A DNA stretch of 64,000 nucleotides from Fermentibacter danicus (GTDB lineage Bacteria; Fermentibacterota; Fermentibacteria; Fermentibacterales; Fermentibacteraceae), in NCBI GenBank assembly GCA_001618615.1, contig LKHB01000226.1, positions 1 to 64,000 on the forward strand. The letters run 5' to 3'. The position numbers were made by a program, and so were the translations under genes. Below, piece after piece: positions 33,478 through 42,051 of the stretch (the stretch's first letter is position 1; each line of letters opens with the position of its first letter). The notes beneath the pieces are model-generated. The model was not told the DNA's origin, did no database searches, and saw only the letters and a list, made by a program, of their open reading frames with translations.

Positions 33478-34419
33478 TCAGCTCTCGAGGAGGAAGTACC
33501 GCAGCCCGAGCCCCGAGAAACCGCGGCTCTCGACTGACGGGAGCACCTCCTTCATGACCCGGAATGCATCCCCGAGAAGCGTGGACTCGGAGAACATCGC
33601 GGTGACCTCCACCGGCCGGCCCTCGATGTCCCTGTTGGAGAGCCTGCGCTCGACCTGTGCGAGCACGCTGTCCAGCTTGGCCTGGTTGTACACGCCGCCC
33701 GGCAGCGCCGACGTGATCTCGATGGAGAACTCCTCTACCCTTCCGACCAGCCACTGGTCGGTGAAGAGGATCTTCAGCGTGACGGGCCTGGTCGGGGAGG
33801 AGTCGGGAGTCACGGACTGCACGATCAGCGGGAGCGACTCGAATCCGGTCATGGATTCGTCGGTCCAGACGCAGAGTGTGTTCAGATCCAAGTTTGCCTG
33901 GGCGCCCTCGCGGTTCTTCTGATCCATGTAGATGATCAGAGGCTTGATCGGCACGGTCGAAGGGGCGATGAACGCCACCGTGCTGCCCTCGGGGATCAGG
34001 CTCAGGTTCAGGTTCGTATGAGGCTCGGCGCTGGTGGCCTCGCTGTTCAGTTGATACACGATATCGCTGCCGACCCGGATGGGGAGGGAGTCCACAGGGA
34101 TCGCGGGCTCCTCCGACAGGGCCGGATCGACTTCCGTTCCGGCGCTGCGGTACTCTGCTCTGTCAAAGGAGGTCAGGAGGACGACGCAGACGATGAGACC
34201 CAGGATGCCGATCCAGACCCCCAGCAGTCCGCTCCTCTTCCGGCGGACGAGGACGAGATGATCCGGACCGTCGATGGCGAGCGGCATGTCGATGCGCTTG
34301 CCGAGGGAGGCCCTCTGCTCCGCGAGCGGCCTGCTCTGATACTCCAGGTCGAAACCGCAGTTGTTGCAGGCGCTCTTGCCCCTGTTACCGTTGTCGTGTC
34401 CGCAGATTCGACAGAACAT
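33478..34419 (-). CDS. Zinc-ribbon membrane protein of unknown function
   Basis: 313 residues. An N-terminal zinc ribbon has cysteines at 3, 6, 18 and 21 (FCRICG and CNNCGF). A single membrane helix lies at about 63-84 (LLGVWIGILGLIVCVVLL), followed by a ~225-residue extracytoplasmic domain with no motif I recognise. The arrangement, zinc ribbon inside and a beta-rich-looking domain outside, is common among uncharacterised envelope proteins. It starts in a TGATG overlap with the parvulin-like lipoprotein gene, so the two are probably made together. Confidence 0.65.
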   Translation of the reverse strand: MFCRICGHDNGNRGKSACNNCGFDLEYQSRPLAEQRASLGKRIDMPLAIDGPDHLVLVRRKRSGLLGVWIGILGLIVCVVLLTSFDRAEYRSAGTEVDPALSEEPAIPVDSLPIRVGSDIVYQLNSEATSAEPHTNLNLSLIPEGSTVAFIAPSTVPIKPLIIYMDQKNREGAQANLDLNTLCVWTDESMTGFESLPLIVQSVTPDSSPTRPVTLKILFTDQWLVGRVEEFSIEITSALPGGVYNQAKLDSVLAQVERRLSNRDIEGRPVEVTAMFSESTLLGDAFRVMKEVLPSVESRGFSGLGLRYFLLES

Positions 34420-36077
34420 CAGTCGCCTCCCGGTTGATCCTGTCTGGAGGAGGTTTCGTCAAAGAAACGGGAGAAGAAATCCCATCTTACATTCCAAGAA
34501 TACGCCGATCGCAGGCTGTCTACAAGTCCGGAGACGATCTCCTCCTGCCTGGCCTCGGAGATGAGCCGTGTCAGGACGGCCCTGGATTCCTCGAACGAGG
34601 CTTCGTTCTCCGGGAAAACCTCCTCGAGTTCGAGATAGAGCATGCCGCCGCGGGACAGCGTGCAGGCGAGGGAGCCGCCGGCTGCGAGCGAGAAGGCGGC
34701 CTCCCGGGCGTCCTCGGGGATGTCCGCCGCTTCGAGCGGTCTCGTGAGCGCCGTGCCGGTGTCCGCCATGATGGCCGCCGGAACCGTCAGATCATCCAGG
34801 CGGGAGAATGGATCCCGGCCCGATTCCAGCAGTGTGCCGAGCAGCTCCATCTGCTCGCCGGGAGAGGCGTAGACGAGTCTGAAGACCCTGCGCTCGGGAT
34901 TGATCAGCATGCCCCTGTTCGCGTTCCATGTGTCCAGCAGATCCTGCTCGCTCACAACGAGCCTGGGGCTGACCACGGCGTCGTACCATGCATCGAGGAG
35001 CACGTTCTCCCTGTCGATCCGGATGTTCCTCGAAACTTCGGAGTGCTCGTCCAAACCGAGTTCCACCGCCCTCGCTGCCATTATGTCGTACAGACCCATG
35101 AGATTGCAGAAGTCCGCGACCCAGGCGCTGTCTCCGGCCTGTCTCGGCAACTGCTCGGGCATGTTCCTGATGCAGCAGGCCAGGGATATGACCGTTCGCT
35201 CCCCCCCGTCCCAGGTGTACGCAGCCGTTCCGGCTTCGGAATCCGTATAGGGGGAGAACGTTCCGAGGGGGTCGAGGGCATGCGAGGATATCATTCCAGG
35301 CGCGAGCGGGTTGATCGAGAGGTGATATGCTTCGACCAGGCTGTCCTCGAGGGTGTGTTTGTAGTCCTCGGAGAGATGAGCCCAGATGAAGTCGTGAATC
35401 CGGGTACGGACGGAGTCGAGAGGAGGAACCTCGACCCGGTACACCGAATCGAGCAGGAGGAAGCGCCACCCGGAGGGCGAATGGATGATCGGGGACAGAT
35501 CGCCCTGGGAGAGCCCCGAAAGAAGGATTCTGTCGTTGCCGACGAGCCGCATCCTGTCCGTAGGGCCGCAACGCCCTCCTGTGGCCCTGTCCTGCAGGAT
35601 TACGGTGTTCCCGGCCGCCAGAACCCGCGCATCCGCACCTCTCGCCACGAGTGTCCGCAGGCTGTCCGCCGTGAGGCTGTCGTCGCTCTGGATGGCCGTA
35701 TAGACCAGCATTTCACCCATGCCGGAGTAGAAGGAGAGGATCGTATCCTCCGGGACGGGAACCATGCCGAGCTTGTACTGGAGATAGATGTACTGAAGGT
35801 GTGACCGCGCCTTGTCGTACATGGCGCTTTCGATCTCGGGATCGGAGTTGAGCCCGCGTCTGCAGGCGTCTTCGAGAATCAGGAGACGATTGAGGCCGGC
35901 TTCGGCGTAGGCCGTCACGGCGGCGGAATCGCCACGGAGACGCTCGAGATCACGGGCGGAATCGTCGATGGACAGCGATCTGCCCTCTACGGTGATCGCC
36001 GCCGGATCGTCCGCACTCCGGCATGCGGAGCCCGCCGACAGAGCGATCAGAATCGAGCAGAGCAGAACATGGCGCAT
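34419..36077 (-). CDS. Parvulin/SurA-like secreted chaperone, probable lipoprotein
   Basis: 552 residues from the ATG at 36077. The N-terminus is a signal peptide ending LSAGSAC, a weak lipobox. The architecture recalls SurA/PpiD: an N-terminal helical region (RLRGDSAAVTAYAEAGLNRLL in part, then SDPEIESAMYDKARSHL), a parvulin-like segment (VLAAGNTVI to SPSGWRFLLLDSV), a helical middle and a second parvulin-like segment ending with GMLYLELEEVFPENEASFEE. It would act in the periplasm on outer-membrane or secreted proteins. Catalytic parvulin residues are not clearly conserved, so chaperone action without isomerase activity is possible. A TTGACA-type promoter lies upstream. Confidence 0.6.
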   Translation of the reverse strand: MRHVLLCSILIALSAGSACRSADDPAAITVEGRSLSIDDSARDLERLRGDSAAVTAYAEAGLNRLLILEDACRRGLNSDPEIESAMYDKARSHLQYIYLQYKLGMVPVPEDTILSFYSGMGEMLVYTAIQSDDSLTADSLRTLVARGADARVLAAGNTVILQDRATGGRCGPTDRMRLVGNDRILLSGLSQGDLSPIIHSPSGWRFLLLDSVYRVEVPPLDSVRTRIHDFIWAHLSEDYKHTLEDSLVEAYHLSINPLAPGMISSHALDPLGTFSPYTDSEAGTAAYTWDGGERTVISLACCIRNMPEQLPRQAGDSAWVADFCNLMGLYDIMAARAVELGLDEHSEVSRNIRIDRENVLLDAWYDAVVSPRLVVSEQDLLDTWNANRGMLINPERRVFRLVYASPGEQMELLGTLLESGRDPFSRLDDLTVPAAIMADTGTALTRPLEAADIPEDAREAAFSLAAGGSLACTLSRGGMLYLELEEVFPENEASFEESRAVLTRLISEARQEEIVSGLVDSLRSAYSWNVRWDFFSRFFDETSSRQDQPGGD

Positions 36078-36133
36078 TGAACACCCCCGGTGGCATGAAG
36101 CCAGAGTGTGGAGTTGCATTCCAGAATCTCTCT

Positions 36134-36161
36134 AATGTAGGTTCGAGCGGTGTGCTGTCAA
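36134..36161 (-). promoter_or_regulatory. Promoter of the parvulin-like / zinc-ribbon operon
   Basis: Minus strand: TTGACA (36156-36161), 16-base spacer, TACATT (36134-36139), about 57 bases before the ATG at 36077. It lies in the short region shared with the divergent carboxypeptidase gene. Confidence 0.6.
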
Positions 36162-36204
36162 CGGTTTCCCGCTTCGAGAAGGCAACCCGGAGGAGCTTCA
36201 CGAC

Positions 36205-37533
36205 ATGATCCCTGCAATTATGCTGACGATTTCCGCCCTCTTTGCCGCGATTCCCCAGCCCGCCCCGGCATGGAGGACAGGAATGCTAGCCATAGACGCG
36301 GGAACCGGAGAGACGATCCTGGAATCCAGATCCGACGAACTCTTCAGGCCGGCTTCGACCGTAAAACTGATCACCACGCTGCTGGCGTTCAGAACGCTCG
36401 GTCCTTCACGCATCATCCTGACCCATGTCGTGGCGGACCATGCCGCCGGCGCCGTCTATCTCATCGGTTCGGGAGCCCCTTTGATCGAACCCGACGATAT
36501 CGAGCGCGCCGCCGTGGAGGCCTCAGCCGAGCTTGGCGGAGGTTCCTGGAGGCTTTTCTTCGACACCTCCGTATTCGCCGATTCAAACAGGTGCCCGGGC
36601 TGGGAACAGGCGGACTGGGCGAGGGTCTATTGCCCCCCGGTGGAGGCTCTTACCCTCGGCGACAACGTGCTGGAGCTGGTGATCTCCTCCAGGGGCGGGG
36701 CGGTTACGGTCGAGGAGTATCCGGAACTTCCGGGCCTCCAGCTCAGAGGATCGGTCAACATCCGGGCGGGAGGGGAACCGACCGCGAGACCCGAAGGCTG
36801 GGAGACTGCTTCGCCTGTCATCGTCCTCGGCGGAGCGATCCCCCCCGACTCCACGGTCATCGTCTATGTGCCGTTCGCCGGGGCGCCCCGGCAGTTCTCG
36901 GAGGTGTTCGCCGCCGAGCTGGAATCGCGGGGAGTCGGAGTATCGTCGATCGGGCGGGGACGACCTTCATCCGGCGCCGTACTGGATACGGTGGCGGTGA
37001 TACGCTCGCGTCCCCTCAGCGAGTTAGCCGCACAGATGAACAAGTGGAGCATGAACGTGGTGGCGGAACTCATCCTCCGGGTGGCGGCCGGCGACCCGGA
37101 AACAGGCGTGGCCACGACCGCGGCCGGATGCGAGATGGCCGGAAGAATGCTGGCCGAACTTCATGGAGTGGAGGGAACCCAGCTCGCCGACGGCTCGGGC
37201 CTTTCCCGGCTGAACAGGATCGCCCCGGCCCAGCTCGTAAGCGTTCTGCTGGAGGGCATCGGATCACTCGAGTGGGGGCCGGAGTTCGTCTCGTCGCTGG
37301 CGGTCAACGGAGTCGACGGGACCATGGCTACCCGGCTCGCCGACCTCCCGCCGGGGGCTTTCAGGGGCAAGACCGGATCTCTGAACGATACCGCCACGCT
37401 CGCGGGAATGATCTACACGGCGGGGGGCAGAAGTATCGCCATGGCGGTGCTGTGCGAGGTGCCCCAGGGGTCGGTGTACGCGGCGAGGAACTGGCAGGAT
37501 GCCCTGGTACGGCAGCTCTATTCCTGCTACTGA
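36205..37533 (+). CDS. dacB: D-alanyl-D-alanine carboxypeptidase/endopeptidase, PBP4 (DacB) type
   Basis: 442 residues with a signal peptide (1-22). The three active-site motifs are STVK at 51-54, SGLSRLN (the S-x-N motif in its PBP4 form) and GKTGSL near residue 393. The ~200-residue insertion between the first two motifs is typical of class C penicillin-binding proteins. The enzyme trims or hydrolyses peptidoglycan cross-links in the periplasm. GGAGGAG precedes the ATG by 9 bases. The gene overlaps the end of the convergent glycosyltransferase gene by 7 bases. Confidence 0.92.
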   Translation: MIPAIMLTISALFAAIPQPAPAWRTGMLAIDAGTGETILESRSDELFRPASTVKLITTLLAFRTLGPSRIILTHVVADHAAGAVYLIGSGAPLIEPDDIERAAVEASAELGGGSWRLFFDTSVFADSNRCPGWEQADWARVYCPPVEALTLGDNVLELVISSRGGAVTVEEYPELPGLQLRGSVNIRAGGEPTARPEGWETASPVIVLGGAIPPDSTVIVYVPFAGAPRQFSEVFAAELESRGVGVSSIGRGRPSSGAVLDTVAVIRSRPLSELAAQMNKWSMNVVAELILRVAAGDPETGVATTAAGCEMAGRMLAELHGVEGTQLADGSGLSRLNRIAPAQLVSVLLEGIGSLEWGPEFVSSLAVNGVDGTMATRLADLPPGAFRGKTGSLNDTATLAGMIYTAGGRSIAMAVLCEVPQGSVYAARNWQDALVRQLYSCY

Positions 37534-38252
37534 GCGGTCCCTGCGGATCTGGAACGCCCCAGGCGCAGGCGGATCGGCGTAAAGAACGACTCCAGGAGAA
37601 TCCTGGACGAAATCTTGGATGCTCCGTGCTCCCTCTCGACGAAGACTATCGGAACCTCGCCGATCGACAGGCCCTGGCGCCAGGCCCGGTGGAGCATCTC
37701 CACCAGGAAGGCGTATCCTCCGGCATAGCGCCTGCCGAGCAGCAACCCTTCGAGCCTGTCGGCCCTTATCCCCCGGAAACCGCTGGTACAGTCAGAGAAA
37801 GGCAGACCCGTGACGCCTTTTATGTAGGCATTGGCCGAATAGCTCAGGTTCAGCCGCATTATCGACCAGTTCAGCACGCTCACGCCTCTCGTGTACCTCG
37901 AACCCAGTACCATGTCGTATTCCGAGAGGGCTTCGTCGAGGGCCGTGAGGTGGACGGGCTGATGGGACAGGTCTGCGTCCATCATGAACACTCTCCTCCA
38001 GCGGCCCATCCCGAGGAGCATCCTGAACCCGTCCTCGTAGGCGCGGCCCAGGCCCTTTTCGCCGGTCCGCCTCAGCAGCATGACTCCGGGGTCTTCCGAC
38101 ATCACTTCCTCGACGACGCCGGCCGTACCGTCCGGCGACGAATCGTCGACGAAGAGGATGCCGAAATCGCATGCGCCGCGGATCGCGGCGTGCAGCTCCC
38201 TGATGTTCTCCGACTCGTTGTAGGTCGGGATTACGATCAGGCGGTCCGACAT
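37527..38252 (-). CDS. Dolichol-phosphate mannose synthase-like glycosyltransferase (GT2)
   Basis: 241 residues. LIVIPTYNESENI, the nucleotide-binding DDSSPDGT, the DxD-equivalent MMDADLSHQP, GSRYTRG and CTSGFRGIR are DPM1/polyprenyl-phosphate glycosyltransferase blocks. It transfers a sugar from a nucleotide donor to polyprenyl phosphate at the inner membrane. The C-terminus carries FVEREHGASKISSRI, the usual K-x-S element, and has no added membrane helices, so it is the soluble DPM1-like form. It starts 4 bases after efp. Confidence 0.88.
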   Translation of the reverse strand: MSDRLIVIPTYNESENIRELHAAIRGACDFGILFVDDSSPDGTAGVVEEVMSEDPGVMLLRRTGEKGLGRAYEDGFRMLLGMGRWRRVFMMDADLSHQPVHLTALDEALSEYDMVLGSRYTRGVSVLNWSIMRLNLSYSANAYIKGVTGLPFSDCTSGFRGIRADRLEGLLLGRRYAGGYAFLVEMLHRAWRQGLSIGEVPIVFVEREHGASKISSRILLESFFTPIRLRLGRSRSAGTAQ

Positions 38253-38256
38253 CCCG

Positions 38257-38820
38257 TCAGCTCTTGACCCGTTCGATGTACGTGTCGGTGCGGGTGTCGA
38301 CCCTGATCTTCTCGCCCTCCTTGAGGAAGAGAGGCACCTGGACGACCAGACCGGTCTCGAGAGTGGCGGGCTTCGATCCGCCGCTCGCCGTGTCGCCCTT
38401 AAGGCCGGGGTCGGTTTCGACGATAGTCAGTTCGACGAACGTGGGCGGCTCTATGGAGATCGGCTCCGAGCCGTTGAACAGGACCTCGAGCCGGCTGTTG
38501 TCCACGAGATACAGCGATGCGTCGCCTACGACCCTGTCGTCCAGGATGATCTGCTCGAAGGATTCGGGGTCCATTACGACCAGACCCTCCTCCGTCCTGT
38601 ACAGCATCTCGAATTCCCGGCGCTCGAGCCTGACGTCCTTCACCTTCTCGCCGGAGCGCCAGCTACGGTCCAGAACCTTCCCCGACTGGAGCTCCCGGAG
38701 CCGCGTGCGTATGAAAGCCGGTCCCTTCCCGGGCTTGACGTGCTGGTACTCCAGTACGAGGAAAAGCGACCCGTCTACTTCGATTACGACACCCTTCCGG
38801 AGATCGGTAGTGTAGATCAT
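38257..38820 (-). CDS. efp: Elongation factor P
   Basis: 187 residues, three beta domains. The modifiable loop is HVKPGKGPAF, with Lys at the tip as in lysine-type EF-P, and the C-terminal OB domain ends KEGEKIRVDTRTDTYIERV. It relieves ribosome stalling at polyproline; the TPR protein two genes upstream is itself proline-rich. No epmA/epmB or earP gene is seen in the window, so the modification type is unknown. It sits 20 bases after aroQ. Confidence 0.96.
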   Translation of the reverse strand: MIYTTDLRKGVVIEVDGSLFLVLEYQHVKPGKGPAFIRTRLRELQSGKVLDRSWRSGEKVKDVRLERREFEMLYRTEEGLVVMDPESFEQIILDDRVVGDASLYLVDNSRLEVLFNGSEPISIEPPTFVELTIVETDPGLKGDTASGGSKPATLETGLVVQVPLFLKEGEKIRVDTRTDTYIERVKS

Positions 38821-38840
38821 GTCGGAAACCTCTCAGCCTT

Positions 38841-39296
38841 TCAGCTTCTTTTCGTGATCATGTCCCTGGCGAGTTCCATTGCCAGCCTGTAGCCGGCCGG
38901 ACCTGCGCCGCAGATGAGGGCGTCCGCCGCACGCGCGGTGACGAGCACCCGCCTTTCCGGCTCCCTGGCCATCACCTGGCTCAGATGGACCTCTATGACC
39001 GGTCCATCGAAACCCTGCATGGCATCCTGAATCGCGATAGAACCGTGCGAGTAGCCTCCGGGATTGACTATCAGGGCGTCCAGACGCCCCGAGGCCCTCC
39101 AGATGGCCCCTATCATGCCGCCCTCGTCGTCATGCTGAGCCGTCTCGACAGACATGCCCAGTTCGACCGCCCAGGCCTCGATGGACCTGACCAGGTCGTC
39201 ATGGCTGCCAGGACCGTAGACTCCGGGTTCGCGCCGGCCCAGCGCGCCGAGGTTGGGGCCGTCGAGGACCAGGACGGAGGGCTTGTCCCCGGGCAT
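38841..39296 (-). CDS. aroQ: 3-dehydroquinate dehydratase, type II (AroQ)
   Basis: 151 residues. LVLDGPNLGALGRREPGVYG at the N-terminus carries the catalytic Tyr, NPGGYSHGSIAIQDA the catalytic His, and IEVHLSQVMAREPER the substrate-binding His and Arg. It catalyses the third step of the shikimate pathway. The usual NPGAYTHTS is altered to NPGGYSHGS and LHGPN to LDGPN, so the sequence is somewhat divergent while the key residues remain. The aroQ-efp order is common in bacteria. It starts 6 bases after the TPR gene. Confidence 0.93.
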   Translation of the reverse strand: MPGDKPSVLVLDGPNLGALGRREPGVYGPGSHDDLVRSIEAWAVELGMSVETAQHDDEGGMIGAIWRASGRLDALIVNPGGYSHGSIAIQDAMQGFDGPVIEVHLSQVMAREPERRVLVTARAADALICGAGPAGYRLAMELARDMITKRS

Positions 39297-39302
39297 CAGG
39301 CT

Positions 39303-40559
39303 CTACTTCTCCTCCTGGCGGTACGGCTCCAGGAAGAGTTCCGACCTCTCCTCCGGGGAGAACAGGTCGAGGAGGCTGCGGGGCTCCCTCCTCAGATTCC
39401 GGGCATTGTCCGCCTCTTCTGCAGGAACGGTCGCAGCTCCCGAGCCTGCCGCCGAGGTCGCGTCCAGGGGAGGAGCCGGCGCCACCCCCTGCTCTTTCAG
39501 AATCTTCTCCATCCTCCCGGTCTTGGGGAAGGACACGGGCCTGTCCTCCTCGGGAGCCTGCAGGGAGTCCTCCTCCGTGACCGCCTCTGCCGCGGCATCC
39601 TCGGGAGAGGCTCCGGAAGACTCGCGGACCACCTCCTGACCGGATGTCCCCTGTCCGTCCGGGGTCTGCCCGAAGACATCCTCCGGGGCGGCCTCGACGG
39701 CGGGAGAGACAGGCTCGACCTGGGCGTCCGCACGATCCGGCGCGTGGGCGGCTTCGGTCTCCGCCCGGGCGGAAGGCGGCTCCGGGCTCACCGGAGTTTC
39801 CTCAGCCGCGGGTTCGTAGGATGGGGTTTCCATGACGGGGGCGGCCTGAACGGCGGGTTCCTGTTCAGAGAAGGAGGATTCGAGAACGGAATCGGCCTGC
39901 ACGGCCGGTTCCGGTTCAGGGGTTTCGGTAACGGGAGCGGCCTGCGTCTGTTCTGCAGCGGGCTCTTCCGGAGGAATGGGTTCGTGGACGGAAGGCGCCG
40001 TCTCGGCCTGAGCGGCTTCAGGGACGGGGGCGGCCTGAACGGCCGGGGAGGGTTCATGCTCGACGACCGGAGGAGCTTCGGGAACAGGCTCGGAAGGCTC
40101 TGCCTCCAAAGGAGGCCGATAGGCCGGAGGGAGGGATGCGGCGCTCGCGGCCAGCCCCTTCGCCTCATGGAACTTCTGTTCGGCCTCATTGTCGCCGGGG
40201 TTCTCGAACAGGTAGTCTCCATAGTACTTCAGGGCATCGTTGAACCGGCCGTCGGCAACCGAGATCTCGGCCAGATTCTTGAGAGCGACGAGGTTGAAAG
40301 GATCGGCCTTCAGCACTTCCTCGAATGTGGAGCGGGCGCCTTCGGTGTCCCCGGTGCCTCTGAGACAGCGGGCGATGACCACCCGGATGGAGACGTTTGC
40401 CGGCCATTCGGCCTTGCCGCGCCTCGATACCTCGAGAGCCTCGTCGTTTCGCCCCGCCACCCGCAGCCGGTCCGCGAGCCTGGCACAGACGACGGGCGAG
40501 GGATTCGCTATCCAGTCCTCGTAGAGCTGTCGGATCTCGGCCTCGAGAGACTCACTCAT
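39303..40559 (-). CDS. TPR protein with long Pro/Glu/Ala-rich region
   Basis: 418 residues. Residues 1-135 hold about three TPR-like helix pairs (LADRLRVAGRNDEALEVSRR, then KADPFNLVALKNLAEIS). Residues about 145-370 are low-complexity Pro/Glu/Ala/Val with imperfect repeats such as PAVQAAPV. The last 40 residues (RSLLDLFSPEERSELFLEP) look like a conserved peptide. No signal peptide, so probably a cytoplasmic scaffold. The ATG at 40559 overlaps the preceding lipoprotein gene by 8 bases; a longer open frame lies upstream within that gene. Function unknown. Confidence 0.72.
   Translation of the reverse strand: MSESLEAEIRQLYEDWIANPSPVVCARLADRLRVAGRNDEALEVSRRGKAEWPANVSIRVVIARCLRGTGDTEGARSTFEEVLKADPFNLVALKNLAEISVADGRFNDALKYYGDYLFENPGDNEAEQKFHEAKGLAASAASLPPAYRPPLEAEPSEPVPEAPPVVEHEPSPAVQAAPVPEAAQAETAPSVHEPIPPEEPAAEQTQAAPVTETPEPEPAVQADSVLESSFSEQEPAVQAAPVMETPSYEPAAEETPVSPEPPSARAETEAAHAPDRADAQVEPVSPAVEAAPEDVFGQTPDGQGTSGQEVVRESSGASPEDAAAEAVTEEDSLQAPEEDRPVSFPKTGRMEKILKEQGVAPAPPLDATSAAGSGAATVPAEEADNARNLRREPRSLLDLFSPEERSELFLEPYRQEEK
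39780..40110 (-). repeat. Imperfect repeats in the TPR gene's low-complexity region
   Basis: Several near-copies of a GGGGCGGCCTGAACGGC-like block (plus strand) encode PAVQAAPV-type units separated by ETP/EPE elements. The copies vary, unlike the clean array in the propeller gene. Confidence 0.6.
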
Positions 40560-41511
40560 CCTGGTCCTCCACTGCGAAGGTGTCCATGAGGATCCAGCCC
40601 TCGCGGATGAATGGCTCCTTCTCCCCGCCGGGGTTGAAAACCTCGGCATCCAGGATGAAGGATCCTGTCCCGCCCCGGAGAACATAGCTCGTAAAGCCGC
40701 CTGCGTTAAGGTGGTGAGGGTTGATCCAGGCGCCGGTCAGCCGCCATCCGGACAATCCGCCGCGCTCGATGGGCAGGATCTCGAGCCTGGATATGTCCAC
40801 GGAATCCTGCGAGGCGTTGTAGAAGAACCTGCGCGCCATTTCCTGGCGCCAGGAGACTGCTCCGGCCGCATCGGACGGGCCGGGCTGCCCGGTCCAGCGA
40901 ATGCTGACCATCATCAGCCCCTCGTTGGAGACCCGGCGCTGGAACTGGATGAATCCGTCATCGGGGCGCCACTCCCTCGTGGAATACGAGCGTGGAACGT
41001 CCATGACGAATCCCAGCGAGGCCAGGCTGTCCATTCTCTCCGGGCTGCTCATCGACGTGCTGACGAACTCCTTGAACAGATAGGTCCGGAGATGACGGTG
41101 ATAGGCGGCTTCAAGGCTGTCGGACAGCGCCTCCGGGTCGAAATCGCCGGGCACCGCTCCGAAGACCCTCTGATCCCGGGCCCAGACATCCCTTGCGGAC
41201 GAGATTCCGCCCCCGCCCCGGAGCTGCCTCGGCAGCGCCTCCACACTGTCCGCGAGGAACAGGATCGTTCTCCTGCTCCTGAGAGTGCCGGCGAACGTGC
41301 TGTCGGTACAGAACGCGAAGGTGAAGACGGGCTCGGGGTCTATCGTCCGTATCGTCCTCTGGAGAAGTGTCGAGACGCTGTCCGCCATCCGCTCCGACCC
41401 GGCGGGATAGACGATGAGCACGCCCTCGATGGGGCCTTCCGAGCCCTTCATGCAGCCGGCGGCGAACAGCAGAGCCGCGACGAGAACGATCGCAGCCGGC
41501 GGGCGGATCAC
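40552..41511 (-). CDS. DUF4837-like lipoprotein
   Basis: 319 residues. The N-terminus is a lipoprotein signal (AAIVLVAALLFAAGC). The mature part begins GVLIVYPAG and contains EPVFTFAFC, an ILFLADSVEAL segment, DVWARDQRVFGA and several S-W/G-x-R-x-T-G-A-W elements. This order resembles the DUF4837 lipoproteins of Bacteroidota and relatives, whose function is unknown; my family call is from memory of those patterns and only moderate. The GTG at 41511 overlaps the stop of the DUF948-like gene (GTGA). Confidence 0.6.
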   Translation of the reverse strand: MIRPPAAIVLVAALLFAAGCMKGSEGPIEGVLIVYPAGSERMADSVSTLLQRTIRTIDPEPVFTFAFCTDSTFAGTLRSRRTILFLADSVEALPRQLRGGGGISSARDVWARDQRVFGAVPGDFDPEALSDSLEAAYHRHLRTYLFKEFVSTSMSSPERMDSLASLGFVMDVPRSYSTREWRPDDGFIQFQRRVSNEGLMMVSIRWTGQPGPSDAAGAVSWRQEMARRFFYNASQDSVDISRLEILPIERGGLSGWRLTGAWINPHHLNAGGFTSYVLRGGTGSFILDAEVFNPGGEKEPFIREGWILMDTFAVEDQDE

Positions 41512-41861
41512 TTTCGCCTCCTCGAGAACAGGGGGAAGACCGTCCGCATGACTCCGAGAGCCAGCGGTACGTACCTGATTATCCCTGCGGCCACTGGATG
41601 GCCGCCGTCCCTGCTTATGACCTCCACCGCCGACGTGATCGACCCGGCGGTCCTCGCAAGCTCCCTGCCGGTTCTGTCGAAGCTCTCCAGTGTGGAGCCG
41701 ATCCGCGGGAGCAGGGCCGACACATCCCTCTGGAGGCGTTCGACGGAGGCTTCCAGCTTGCCCAGCGTTCTGTGGGCCTGCACCGCAGCGGCGATCACGA
41801 TCGTTACTGCAGCCCAGAGACCGACTACGCCTATGAGAACTATTATTTCGAGAGCGCCCAT
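41508..41861 (-). CDS. DUF948-like membrane/coiled-coil protein
   Basis: 117 residues: one membrane helix (IIVLIGVVGLWAAVTIVIAAAV), then a coiled coil of about 50 residues (LGKLEASVERLQRD) and a basic tail (RRRK). The topology and pattern fit DUF948-type proteins, small envelope proteins of unknown role. 190 bases separate it from folD; I found no clear promoter there. Confidence 0.65.
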   Translation of the reverse strand: MGALEIIVLIGVVGLWAAVTIVIAAAVQAHRTLGKLEASVERLQRDVSALLPRIGSTLESFDRTGRELARTAGSITSAVEVISRDGGHPVAAGIIRYVPLALGVMRTVFPLFSRRRK

Positions 41862-42051
41862 GACGATCCCCCCGATTGTTCATGCCGGGCGCGGCACCGG
41901 CGGCACCCGCAATGACTCATCCTCCGACGGCTCGGATGGAGTCGTCGCCGCCGGGCTGCGATACCTCAGTACTATGACGGGTTTTGCTCCGGCCGGGTAT
42001 GGGCCGGCTGCGCGAAGAGATCCGGGTGGAGTGACGGAGAGACCCAGGGGA

